Assembly: GCA_024683475.1 (NCBI GenBank)
Contig: JAIKYG010000012.1
Coordinates: forward strand, 1-64,000
From: RUG14130 sp024683475
GTDB taxonomy: Bacteria; Bacillota; Clostridia; Christensenellales; Aristaeellaceae
Length of the DNA: 64,000 nucleotides
Direction of reading: 5' to 3'
Part shown: positions 7,077-15,114 of the stretch, one piece after another
How the letters are laid out: each line of letters opens with the position of its first letter
How positions within the stretch are numbered: the first letter of the stretch is position 1
Notes under the pieces: generated by a model
The model's database searches: none
What the model was told of the DNA's origin: nothing
Seen by the model: the letters and a program-made list of their open reading frames with translations, nothing else
Program-made: the position numbers and the translations under genes

Positions 7077-8306
7077 ATGAACGCACACCTGCGCGCCGAC
7101 GCGGAATACATAGTCCGCGAAGCGATAAACGCGAACATCCCCGACAAAAAAGCGGCCGACGCCCTGTCAGGCATGGAGTTTCCGGGCAGGGTGCTGGTGC
7201 TCAGCGTGGGCAAGGCCGCGTTCCCCATGGCGCGGGCCGCGCTGGAAACGCTGAAAACACCGCCGGACCGGGGCATCGTGATAAGCAAATACGGCCACAT
7301 CCCCCATCCCCTGCCGCCTTTTGAGTGCTTTGAGGCCGGGCATCCCGTGCCCGACGAAAACACCGTCAGGGCCACCCGCGCCGCGCTGGAGATGACAAGG
7401 GATCTTTCTCCATCCGACACGGTGCTCGTGCTGCTCTCCGGCGGTGGCAGCAGTCTGTTCGAGGACCCGCTGATCCCCCTTGAAGACCTTAAGCGGCTCA
7501 CGGACGGCCTGTTGGCGAGCGGCTGCGGCATAGAAGAGATAAACGCCGTGCGCAAGCGCCTGTCCCGGGTGAAGGGCGGCAGGTTCGCCCTGTGGTGCAA
7601 CCCCGCGCATGTGGAGTGTCTGGTGCTTTCGGACGTGATAGGCAACAGGCTGGACATGATCGCGTCCGGTCCCTGCGCCGCCGATTCCTCCTCCTGCGAA
7701 GACGCGCTCAGGGTGATAGACGGCTACTCCATACCCGTAAGCGAAGATATCCGCCGCCTGCTGGCAAACGAGACCCCGAAAAGCGTCCCCAACGCCCGCT
7801 GCAGTATAATAGGCGACGTGAACTCGCTTATAGACGCGGCGGCGCGGGCGTGCGCGGAAAAGGGCTACTCCCCCGTCATTCTGAGCCGCGAATTGCGCTG
7901 CGAAGCTAAGGACGCCGGGAAGCTCCTGGCCGAAAGCGCCCTGAGCGCTCCCGAAGGCAAAACTGCCTTTATCGCGGGCGGCGAGACGGTGGTGCGCTTG
8001 AGCGACCCCCACGGCAGGGGCGGCCGCAGCCAGGAAGCGGCGCTTTCCGCCGCTGGCTTCCTTTCCGGCAGACCCGGCGCGGCGGTGTTCGCATTTGGCT
8101 CGGACGGCACCGACGGCCCCACCGACGCGGCGGGCGGCTACGCGGACGGGGACACGCTTAAGGACCTTAAGCAAGCCGGAGCGGACTACGCTTTCGCGCT
8201 TGGTTCCCACGACGCCTATAACGCGCTGAAGGCTGTCGGAAACCTGATAGTCACCGGCCCCACCGGCACCAACGTAAACGACCTGTACGTCGCGCTGAAA
8301 GGATAG
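7077..8306 (+). CDS. glycerate 2-kinase (GckA/MOFRL family)
   Basis: Phosphorylates D-glycerate to 2-phosphoglycerate. The 409-residue protein has the DUF4147 N-terminal domain with SVGKAA (residues 42-47), GHPVPDENTV and the nucleotide-binding LLSGGGSSLFEDP, and a C-terminal MOFRL domain ending in LIVTGPTGTNVNDLYVAL. Length is normal. It follows the 90-aa gene by 22 bp with a GGAG ribosome site, so it may be read through from the XRE promoter, though its metabolic role has no evident link to that module. A terminator follows directly. Confidence 0.88.
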   Translation: MNAHLRADAEYIVREAINANIPDKKAADALSGMEFPGRVLVLSVGKAAFPMARAALETLKTPPDRGIVISKYGHIPHPLPPFECFEAGHPVPDENTVRATRAALEMTRDLSPSDTVLVLLSGGGSSLFEDPLIPLEDLKRLTDGLLASGCGIEEINAVRKRLSRVKGGRFALWCNPAHVECLVLSDVIGNRLDMIASGPCAADSSSCEDALRVIDGYSIPVSEDIRRLLANETPKSVPNARCSIIGDVNSLIDAAARACAEKGYSPVILSRELRCEAKDAGKLLAESALSAPEGKTAFIAGGETVVRLSDPHGRGGRSQEAALSAAGFLSGRPGAAVFAFGSDGTDGPTDAAGGYADGDTLKDLKQAGADYAFALGSHDAYNALKAVGNLIVTGPTGTNVNDLYVALKG

Positions 8307-8320
8307 ACCGATAAACAACA

Positions 8321-8352
8321 AGGAGGAACGGCATACCGTTCCTCCTCTTTTT
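8321..8352 (+). terminator. intrinsic terminator after the glycerate kinase gene
   Basis: An 11-bp stem AGGAGGAACGG / CCGTTCCTCCT with loop CATA, followed by CTTTTT. Confidence 0.88.
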
Positions 8353-8354
8353 AT

Positions 8355-8386
8355 GACAAAAAATCGCCCTGCCTTGCGGCAGGGCG
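8355..8386 (-). terminator. intrinsic terminator of the ABC operon
   Basis: On the minus strand a 9-bp stem CGCCCTGCC / GGCAGGGCG (8386-8365) with loop GCAA, followed by a run of T. It lies about 20 bp after the stop of the binding-protein gene. Confidence 0.88.
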
Positions 8387-8403
8387 AGATCGCTTAGATC
8401 AGA

Positions 8404-9891
8404 TTACTGATTGGCGAGGTACTCATCGAGCTGGCGCTGAGCGTCGGCGATGAACTCCTGCAGACCAACAGCATTCATCTTGGCCAGGAACTCGTCCTTG
8501 ACTTCGTCGATGGGAGTGGTGCCGGAGCAGAAATTCTTGTAGTAGGAATCCTTAATGGCGCTGAACTGAGCCAGGGCTTCCTTCCACTCGGAGGTGTCCA
8601 TCTTGAAGCCGCCCATAGCGGAGGACTTGCCTTCCGCGGCGATGGTGGCCAGGTACTGGTCATACTGAGCGAAGTTGGGGATCTGAGTGTTGGGATCCTC
8701 GGGATCGCCTACAGCGATGGAGGTGAAGAAGTAAGCGGGCTGAGCGAAGGCCCAGGGGCATCCGCCGCTGTCTTTACCTTCCTGAGTGCGCAGCACGCCG
8801 CCGGCAAAGTCAGGATACTTCTCGCCGTCTACATAGTTCCAGTGATATCCGGGTACGCCGTAGCGCAGGCAGTCAGCGAAGAGCTTGTCGGTGTGGATGA
8901 GCTCGAAGAGCTGCAGGCACTTGGACAGCTTGTCCTCGTCATTGGCGAGGTGGGCGCCGAAAGCGTTCATGGAGCCCTGGATGGAGTCCACGGACAGCTG
9001 GGGGCCGGCGTAGCGGGTCATAGCGGTGTTGTAGCCGTTGGACACGGTGTATCCATCGTAGCCGTCCCAAGCCTGGGCAAAGCCGATGTGGGGCTTCTTG
9101 GAGTCGATGGCTTCCTCGGTCAGCTGAGCGGCGTCGGGATTGACAAGACCCAGCTTCATCCACTCAGCCATGGTCTCGTAGCGCTCCATGACCTCGGGAT
9201 CGTCAAACACGAACTTCACTTCGGTGGTGCCGAAGATGCAGCCTACCATGGCGGTCCTATCGATGAAGTCGAAGGAGGACTCCAGACCGGCGGGGTTGCC
9301 GCCTACCAGCACGGGATACTCGCCTTCGGGCAGAGTGGCTTTCCAGTCTACCAGGAAGTCGGTCAGTTCGCCCCAGGCAGAGATCTTATCGGGGATCTCG
9401 TAGCCGAGCTCTTTGGCGACGTCGGCGGGGTAGGTGATGAAGTTCTCAGCGGCGTAGTCCTTCCAGTTCGGGATGGCATAGATCTTGCCGTCCGCGCTGG
9501 CAGCGGTCTCCCACACGCTCTCAGGCAGAGCCGCCCACAGGCCGGGGGCTTCTTCCTGGATGAACTGGGGATCCAGGCCTACGAACAGACCGTCGGAGAT
9601 GGCCTGGTTGGTATTGTTGTACCAGGAGCAGGTGAAGTAGATGTCGAACACGGTGCCGTTGTTGATGTCGGTCCTCAGAGTAGCATCGCTGTCATAGTAC
9701 TGGATGTCCAGCTGGATGCCCATCTCGTTCAGGAAGTGCTCATTCAGATAGTCGAGAATCATCTGGTTGTCTTTCACGGCGCTGGAGCCGGAAACCCAGA
9801 CGATCTTGGTGAGCTCTTCTTCGGCGCTTACCATGCTCATGCAGGTAAATACCAGAGCGAGAGCCAGGACCAGAGTCAAGAGTTTCTTCAT
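8404..9891 (-). CDS. ABC transporter extracellular sugar-binding protein
   Basis: A 495-residue secreted solute-binding protein with an N-terminal signal peptide (MKKLLTLVLALALVFTCMSM, cleavage probably after VSA). The Cys in VFTC does not fit a good lipobox, so it may be released or anchored otherwise. Its size and order with two LplB/YtcP-type permeases match the family of Firmicutes oligosaccharide-binding proteins. Last gene of a three-gene operon. The ligand is unknown; the divergent NamZ operon makes amino-sugar glycans a reasonable guess. No ATPase gene is present, so a shared MsmX-like ATPase would be needed. Confidence 0.85.
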   Translation of the reverse strand: MKKLLTLVLALALVFTCMSMVSAEEELTKIVWVSGSSAVKDNQMILDYLNEHFLNEMGIQLDIQYYDSDATLRTDINNGTVFDIYFTCSWYNNTNQAISDGLFVGLDPQFIQEEAPGLWAALPESVWETAASADGKIYAIPNWKDYAAENFITYPADVAKELGYEIPDKISAWGELTDFLVDWKATLPEGEYPVLVGGNPAGLESSFDFIDRTAMVGCIFGTTEVKFVFDDPEVMERYETMAEWMKLGLVNPDAAQLTEEAIDSKKPHIGFAQAWDGYDGYTVSNGYNTAMTRYAGPQLSVDSIQGSMNAFGAHLANDEDKLSKCLQLFELIHTDKLFADCLRYGVPGYHWNYVDGEKYPDFAGGVLRTQEGKDSGGCPWAFAQPAYFFTSIAVGDPEDPNTQIPNFAQYDQYLATIAAEGKSSAMGGFKMDTSEWKEALAQFSAIKDSYYKNFCSGTTPIDEVKDEFLAKMNAVGLQEFIADAQRQLDEYLANQ

Positions 9892-9959
9892 TCAGGTTTT
9901 CCTCCTGTTTTGTTATATCTAAGCCCAATGGGCTAAGATTCGCTGGAAAGTGTGCGCCT

Positions 9960-10901
9960 TTATCCCTTTACGGCGCCGATGGTCAGGCCGCTGATAAAGT
10001 ACTTCTGGAAGAAGGGATAGGAGCAGGCGATGGGCACCACGCTTATGACGACCATAGTCATACGCACGGTCTCGCTGGGCAGGTTGTTGTTTTCGCCGGG
10101 AGTCATGAACTGGCTGTTCCTGGACAGGAAGTCTATGTTGTTCTCCAGGTTGATCAGCACGTACTGCATGGGGAACAGTTCCTGCCGGTTGGTGTTCAGG
10201 TAGTACATGGCCAGCATCCAGTCGTTCCAGTAGGCGAAGGTGTAGAACAGGCCTATGGTGGCGATGGCGGGCAGGGAGATAGGCAGCACTATCTGGGCGA
10301 ATATCCTGATCTGCCTGGCGCCGTCTATCTTCGCGGACTCGATTATGGCGTCCGGTACCGAAGTCTGGAAGAAGGTGCGCATTATGATTATGTAGAAGCT
10401 GGAACAGCACATGGGGAACACCAGCGCCGCGTATGTGTTCTTCATCCCCAGCAGCTGGGTATTTATCATGTAGCTGGCCACCAGGCCGCCGCTGAAGAGC
10501 ATGGGGATGAATATGAACCAGGTAAAGAAGTTCCTGAGTCTGTAGTTGGGGCGGCTAAGCGCGTAGCCCATGGTGGAGCACAGCACCAGACCGATGATCG
10601 TGCCCACCAGAGTGATGCCCAGGGAGTTCACGAAGGAATGGGTTATATATTCTCCCTGGTGCAGCAGGTATTTGTAGCTCTCCAGGCTCCACTCGTAGGG
10701 TATGTAGCTGTAGCCCTTGTTCAGTACACTGCTCTCCGAGGAGAAGGACACTATCAGCACCAGCAGCGCGGGCATCAGGCACATGAGCGCCAGGATTATG
10801 AACAGCGCGGAGATGAATATGTTGGTCACCGGGGAGACGCGGGTATACTTGAGCACGGCGTCGCCCATTTTCTTGGCTTTTTTGGTTTCGGCTGTAGTCA
10901 T
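9960..10901 (-). CDS. ABC sugar transporter permease, YtcP/CarB type
   Basis: A 313-residue inner-membrane permease with about six transmembrane helices and the EAA loop ESAKIDGARQIRIFAQIVLPIS that docks the ATPase. The start ATG at 10901 has an AAGGAG ribosome site. It lies between the first permease (23-bp gap) and the binding protein (68-bp gap) of the same operon. Confidence 0.9.
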   Translation of the reverse strand: MTTAETKKAKKMGDAVLKYTRVSPVTNIFISALFIILALMCLMPALLVLIVSFSSESSVLNKGYSYIPYEWSLESYKYLLHQGEYITHSFVNSLGITLVGTIIGLVLCSTMGYALSRPNYRLRNFFTWFIFIPMLFSGGLVASYMINTQLLGMKNTYAALVFPMCCSSFYIIIMRTFFQTSVPDAIIESAKIDGARQIRIFAQIVLPISLPAIATIGLFYTFAYWNDWMLAMYYLNTNRQELFPMQYVLINLENNIDFLSRNSQFMTPGENNNLPSETVRMTMVVISVVPIACSYPFFQKYFISGLTIGAVKG

Positions 10902-10924
10902 TGCTTTATCTCCTTTCCCCGGTT

Positions 10925-11923
10925 TTAGAACAGTCCCGCTTCGGGGTCGATCTTCTTGACCGCCAGGTTTGCGGCGACGACCATTATACAGCCGCAGACG
11001 GACTGCAGGAAGGAGGACGAAGAGGAGATGTTGATGTTGCTGTTTACCAGTAGCGCCTTATACACGAACACGTCGATGGTGTTGGTGATGGACACCAGTC
11101 GGCCGTCGTTGCGGGTCGCCTGATAGAACAGACCGAAGTCGCTTCTGAACACGCTGCCCACGGCAAGTATGAGCATGATGGACATTATGGGTCTGAGCAG
11201 CGGGATGGTTATGTACTTGGTCTGTTTCCACTTGCTGGCGCCGTCTATCAGCGCGGCTTCGTAAAGCTCGCCGTCAATGCCGCTGATGGAGGCAAGGTAG
11301 ACTACCATGCCGTAGCCCATGCCCTTCCACTGGCTCAAAAACACCAGGAACCAGCGCCAGAAAGGCACGTCGCCGTACCATTGGTGTTTGGCTTCGCCTA
11401 TGCCGAGAGATGAGAAAACGCGGTTGAACAGGCCCTTGTCGGTAGCCAGGAAGGCGTACACGAAGTAACCGATGACGACCCAGCTCAGGAAGTGGGGCAG
11501 GAACATCATGGTCTGGCACACCTTGGCCAGCTTCTTGGAATACATCTGGCTGATCAGTATGGCCAGCGTGACGGGAATGACGACGCCCAGCACGATGAAG
11601 ATCAGGTTGTAGACCACCGTGTTCCTGAGCATTATGCTGAAGTCCGGGGTATTGAACAGGAAACGGAAGTTGCCCAGGCCGCTGAAACGGCTGTTGATGA
11701 ACAGGCTGTACAAAAAGCTGTGTCCGGGCGCCAGTTTGTAGTTCATGAACGCGATGACCACGCCGAACATGGGGGCGTAGCAGAAGATCAGGAACCAGAT
11801 GGTGGTGGGCAGATGCAGCAGGAAAAGCTCCACGTCGTCAAAGGAAGATCCCGTGCTGCCGCCGTTGTCGCCTTTTTTGGGCTTTACCACCTTTCGGGGA
11901 GTCTGGGTCACGGCTTTGTTCAC
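10925..11923 (-). CDS. ABC sugar transporter permease, LplB/YteP type
   Basis: First gene of the operon; partner permease with six helices and an EAA loop (ALIDGASKWKQTKYITIPLLRP). I place the start at GTG 11923 (VNKAVTQTPRK...), which has AAGGAAGGG about 6 bp upstream; the frame stays open upstream to 12001 but starts there lack ribosome sites. This gives 332 residues, with a polar, Lys-rich cytoplasmic N-terminus of about 40 residues before the first membrane helix. Confidence 0.88.
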   Translation of the reverse strand: MNKAVTQTPRKVVKPKKGDNGGSTGSSFDDVELFLLHLPTTIWFLIFCYAPMFGVVIAFMNYKLAPGHSFLYSLFINSRFSGLGNFRFLFNTPDFSIMLRNTVVYNLIFIVLGVVIPVTLAILISQMYSKKLAKVCQTMMFLPHFLSWVVIGYFVYAFLATDKGLFNRVFSSLGIGEAKHQWYGDVPFWRWFLVFLSQWKGMGYGMVVYLASISGIDGELYEAALIDGASKWKQTKYITIPLLRPIMSIMLILAVGSVFRSDFGLFYQATRNDGRLVSITNTIDVFVYKALLVNSNINISSSSSFLQSVCGCIMVVAANLAVKKIDPEAGLF

Positions 11924-12047
11924 AAAATCCCTTCCTTTCGTTTCCGTTTCTTTTGATTTATTAACCTGCATTTGCCGGATATGATGAGATTTTCTAAACA
12001 CTATGTCCGGCGTATGCTGTTTTTATATGCTTTTTTGTGTAGTTTGC

Positions 12048-12073
12048 AGAGTATGTTACGATTAACGTACTCT
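12048..12073. promoter_or_regulatory. palindromic operator at the ABC operon start site
   Basis: A 26-bp interrupted palindrome: AGAGTA, one mismatched base, GTTA, a 4-bp centre, TAAC, one mismatched base, TACTCT (10 of 13 pairs match). It begins two bases downstream of the -10 box, where a bound repressor would block RNA polymerase. Which regulator binds is unknown; none is encoded next to the operon. Confidence 0.65.
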
Positions 12074-12075
12074 GT

Positions 12076-12104
12076 ATTATAATATACTTTTTATCATCTG
12101 TCAA
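12076..12104 (-). promoter_or_regulatory. consensus sigma-A promoter of the ABC operon
   Basis: TTGACA (12104-12099), 17-bp spacer, TATAAT (12081-12076): a perfect match. The predicted leader to the GTG at 11923 is about 145 bases. Confidence 0.9.
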
Positions 12105-12281
12105 CATCTGTTTTTAACATTGCGGCATATTGCCGCCGCACGTGGCTTATGCCGCCCATGAGCGGGACGCATGCCGGATATCTTTTTATCGTCCGTCTGC
12201 CGCATCCGTGCAGGATTTATGCCAGCGCCGGGAGAATTATAGAAGGATGGAAATCTGATATTTCGGAGGATCTGTGTTTAA

Positions 12282-13268
12282 ATGGACATACGTGAGTTTC
12301 GCTTAAGCGACCTTAAGCAGCTGATCGGGCTGTGGAACGACTGCGCCAAAGCGGGAGAGATCCTGAACGTGCCCCTGGACGAAGAGTATTTCTCCCGGAA
12401 ATTCCTGCCCCTGGACGAGTCCCGCCTGTATTTCACCGCGGAAGAGAACGGCGAAATACTGGGCTTCTGCCTAGGCAGCGTAAAGACCGAGTTTCTGCGG
12501 GGCGAGACCCCGCTAAACACCCCCGCGTTCCTGAGCATGCTGTTGGTAAAGCGGGACAGGCGCGGCGAAGGCATCGGTTCCGCGCTTTTGTCCGCGTTCG
12601 AAAACAGGGCGAAGGCGCTTGACAAGTCCCGTGCGGAGATCTCGAGCCTGAGTCCCGTGAATCTGGACTGGATGATCCCCGGCACCCCCGGGCACGGCCA
12701 CAACAACATGCCCGGCCTGGACACCCAGTCGATGGCCTATCCGTTCCTGGAGAAGCGCGGCTATGTCTCCTACGTGGGCGAAGTGGCCATGTACATCGAC
12801 CTTGCGACTTACGAGAAGGCGCCCCGCGTGGAGGAAGCGCGCGCAAGGCTCAGGTCGGAAGGCATCACCGCGGGCCTGTACGACGTAAGCGAAAACTGCT
12901 CCTGGGACGGCATGTGCGACCGGGTGGGCAGCGAATACTGGCGCAAGGTGCTTAAGGACGAGACCTCCTCCCCCGCGCCGCGCCCCATACTCGCGGCCAG
13001 GACGAACGGTCAGATAGTGGGCTTTACCGGCCCCGCGGATGTGCAGCCCAACGGCAGGGGCTGGTTCACGGGCATCTGCACCGACCCCCTGTACGAACAG
13101 AGGGGGATCGCCACGGTGCTGTTCAACGACCTGATGGGCGAATTCATAAAGATCGGCGCGAAATATACTTCCCTGTTCACCGGCACGGAAAACCACGCCC
13201 AGCGCCTGTACATCAAAACGGGGTTCAGGCCGGTGCGCAGGTTCGACATGATGAGAAAGGAGCTGTAA
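12282..13268 (+). CDS. tandem GNAT N-acetyltransferase
   Basis: A 328-residue protein with two GNAT folds. The first spans about residues 1-165, with the acetyl-CoA loop RDRRGEGIGSALL near 92-104; the second spans about 175-328, with TDPLYEQRGIATVLF near 272-286 and the usual KTGF end. Tandem GNATs often have one active and one structural half. First gene of a tight operon with a PIG-L deacetylase (3-bp gap) and NamZ, so the substrate may be an amino sugar or amino-sugar derivative; that is inference from context. Confidence 0.82.
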   Translation: MDIREFRLSDLKQLIGLWNDCAKAGEILNVPLDEEYFSRKFLPLDESRLYFTAEENGEILGFCLGSVKTEFLRGETPLNTPAFLSMLLVKRDRRGEGIGSALLSAFENRAKALDKSRAEISSLSPVNLDWMIPGTPGHGHNNMPGLDTQSMAYPFLEKRGYVSYVGEVAMYIDLATYEKAPRVEEARARLRSEGITAGLYDVSENCSWDGMCDRVGSEYWRKVLKDETSSPAPRPILAARTNGQIVGFTGPADVQPNGRGWFTGICTDPLYEQRGIATVLFNDLMGEFIKIGAKYTSLFTGTENHAQRLYIKTGFRPVRRFDMMRKEL

Positions 13269-13271
13269 GAA

Positions 13272-13958
13272 ATGGGCACTGTAATGGCTGTAGGCGCGCA
13301 CACCGGCGACGCGCAGCTCACGATGGGGCTGTATCTGGCCAAAGCCGCCTCAAAGGGACACAAGATCGTTACGCTGGACCTGACGGCGGGAGAAAGGGGC
13401 TGTCCGCCCCACATCCCCATGGATGAATTCAGGCAGATGAACGTGGAAAGCGCGGCTTCATTCGCCAAAGCGTTTTCCGGGGACAGCGTGGTGCTGGACA
13501 CCCCCGACGGGGAGCTCAACTATTCCCAGGACCTGGCCGTAAAGATCGGCGACATAATGCGCTCCTACAAGGTGGACACGGTGCTGTGCCACTGGAAAAA
13601 CTCCATGCACAAGGATCACATCGTTGCCAGCCACCTGGCTCAGGACGCGGTATTCTTCGCTTCCCTGCCCACGTTTGCCCGTCCCATGCCTCCCGCGCCG
13701 ATAAAAAGGTGGCTGTACGCCGAGAACTGGGAGGATTCCGAAGGCTTCACGCCCTACATGTACTTCGACGTGAGCGATGTGTTCGAGGACTGGAAGGCCG
13801 CCGTAAAGCAGCTGTACCTCACCGAGCACAGCCGCGACTTCAAGTACCTGCAGTTCTACGAGGGGCTCGCCCGCATGCGCGGCGCGCTCAACAAGTGCGA
13901 GTACGCCACCGCCTTCGATATAGACGGATACATGAAGCGCACGAGGGGTGAAGTCTGA
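13272..13958 (+). CDS. PIG-L (LmbE-like) family protein with an altered catalytic motif
   Basis: A 228-residue member of the zinc N-deacetylase family acting on GlcNAc-type amides. The usual AHPDDE motif reads AHTGDAQ: the zinc ligands (H10, D13) are kept but the residue matching the catalytic base Asp is Gly12. The second motif, MHKDHIVASH, is present. Either this subfamily uses another base or it has a different reaction. It overlaps the NamZ gene by one base (ATGA-like junction) and follows the GNAT gene by 3 bp. Confidence 0.82.
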   Translation: MGTVMAVGAHTGDAQLTMGLYLAKAASKGHKIVTLDLTAGERGCPPHIPMDEFRQMNVESAASFAKAFSGDSVVLDTPDGELNYSQDLAVKIGDIMRSYKVDTVLCHWKNSMHKDHIVASHLAQDAVFFASLPTFARPMPPAPIKRWLYAENWEDSEGFTPYMYFDVSDVFEDWKAAVKQLYLTEHSRDFKYLQFYEGLARMRGALNKCEYATAFDIDGYMKRTRGEV

Positions 13959-15073
13959 TGGTGCTGCTGGGCTTAGACCAGCTGCCTTCGTTTCCCGCAG
14001 CCGCCCCGGGGCGCATAGGCCTGATGACCAACCCCACGGGCATCGACGCCCGCGGCGTGTCCGCGGTGGACATACTGGCCGCAAGCGGCCGCCTTACCGC
14101 GCTTCTGGCCTGCGAGCACGGCGTGCGCGGCTGCGTGCCCGCCGGCGAAAAGGTGGACAGCTTCACCGACGAAAAGACCGGCGTGACCGTGTATTCCTGC
14201 TACGGCGGCAGCACCCACCTGCCCGAGGCCGCGCTTGGCGCCTTCGATACCCTGGTCTACGACATACAGGATGCCGGCGCGCGCTTCTACACGTTCATCT
14301 ATTCCCTGTCCGACGCCATGGAGGACTGCGCGAAGGCGGGCAAGAAAGTTGTGGTGCTGGACCGGCCCAACCCCCTGGGCGGCCTGCAGGTGCAGGGCAC
14401 GCTGCTGGACGAAAGCGTCTCCTCTTTCGTGGGGCGCTTCCCCATCCCCACCCGTTACGCTTTGACCGTGGGCGAATACGCCCTGTGGGTGAAGCGCAGG
14501 CTGAAGCTCGACCTGGACCTGACGGTGATCCCCATGGAGGGCTGGAACAGGAGCATGTACTACGCGGACACCGGCCGCCTGTTCGTGCCGCCCTCCCCCA
14601 ACCTGTCCACGCTGCACGCGCTCAACGTTTACCCCGGCACCTGCATATTCGAGGGCACCAACATTTCCGAGGGGCGCGGCACGGTGCTGCCCTTCGAGCT
14701 GATAGGCGCGCCGTTTATAGACGGCGACGCGCTCGTGGCAGTTATGAACGGCAAAAAACTGCCCGGCTATTATTTCAGGAGCGCGTACTTTACCCCCTCG
14801 TGCAGCAAGTTCGCGGGCGAGCTCTGCTGCGGCGTACAGATCTATGTGACGGACCCGGAGCGGACGGACGCTCCCCTCATGGGTTTCACCCTGCTGGACG
14901 AGATAAGGAAACTGGCGGGCGAAAGTTTCGGCTGGACCGGCTCGATAGACCGCCTTACGGGCATAAAAGACTTTGCAGAAACGGACAGATCGCCCGAAGA
15001 GCTCATTTCGGGCGAAGCTCCCAAGCTCCTCGCCTGGTACGAAGACGCGAAGGAAATAATGCTGTACAAATAA
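13958..15073 (+). CDS. namZ: NamZ-like exo-beta-N-acetylmuramidase (DUF1343)
   Basis: DUF1343 proteins such as Bacillus NamZ release MurNAc from the non-reducing end of peptidoglycan glycans. This 371-residue protein has all the family blocks: GLMTNPTG, CEHGVRG with its conserved Glu, YDIQDAGARFYTFI, LDRPNPLGG, PSPNLST and FEGTNISEGRGTVLPFELIGAP. Bacillus NamZ is exported; here there is no signal peptide, so action on imported fragments in the cytoplasm is likely. Translationally coupled to the deacetylase-like gene. With the GNAT, GH20 and ABC importer this suggests muropeptide or amino-sugar salvage. Confidence 0.85.
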   Translation: MVLLGLDQLPSFPAAAPGRIGLMTNPTGIDARGVSAVDILAASGRLTALLACEHGVRGCVPAGEKVDSFTDEKTGVTVYSCYGGSTHLPEAALGAFDTLVYDIQDAGARFYTFIYSLSDAMEDCAKAGKKVVVLDRPNPLGGLQVQGTLLDESVSSFVGRFPIPTRYALTVGEYALWVKRRLKLDLDLTVIPMEGWNRSMYYADTGRLFVPPSPNLSTLHALNVYPGTCIFEGTNISEGRGTVLPFELIGAPFIDGDALVAVMNGKKLPGYYFRSAYFTPSCSKFAGELCCGVQIYVTDPERTDAPLMGFTLLDEIRKLAGESFGWTGSIDRLTGIKDFAETDRSPEELISGEAPKLLAWYEDAKEIMLYK

Positions 15074-15086
15074 AAACCGGATGCCG

Positions 15087-15114
15087 AAAAGGCGGCCTTA
15101 CGGCCGCCTTTTGT
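15087..15114. terminator. bidirectional intrinsic terminator
   Basis: Stem AAAAGGCGGCC / GGCCGCCTTTT between the convergent namZ gene and the Ig-like/NlpC-like gene. Confidence 0.85.

Larger units (their letters stand above)
11924..12281. other. divergent intergenic region
   Basis: 358 bp between the ABC operon and the GNAT-NamZ operon. It holds the ABC promoter and operator (12048-12104) and a small hairpin GCGGCA-TAT-TGCCGC at 12122-12136. I see no clear promoter for the rightward operon, whose first gene has CGGAGGA at 12264-12270. Confidence 0.5.
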
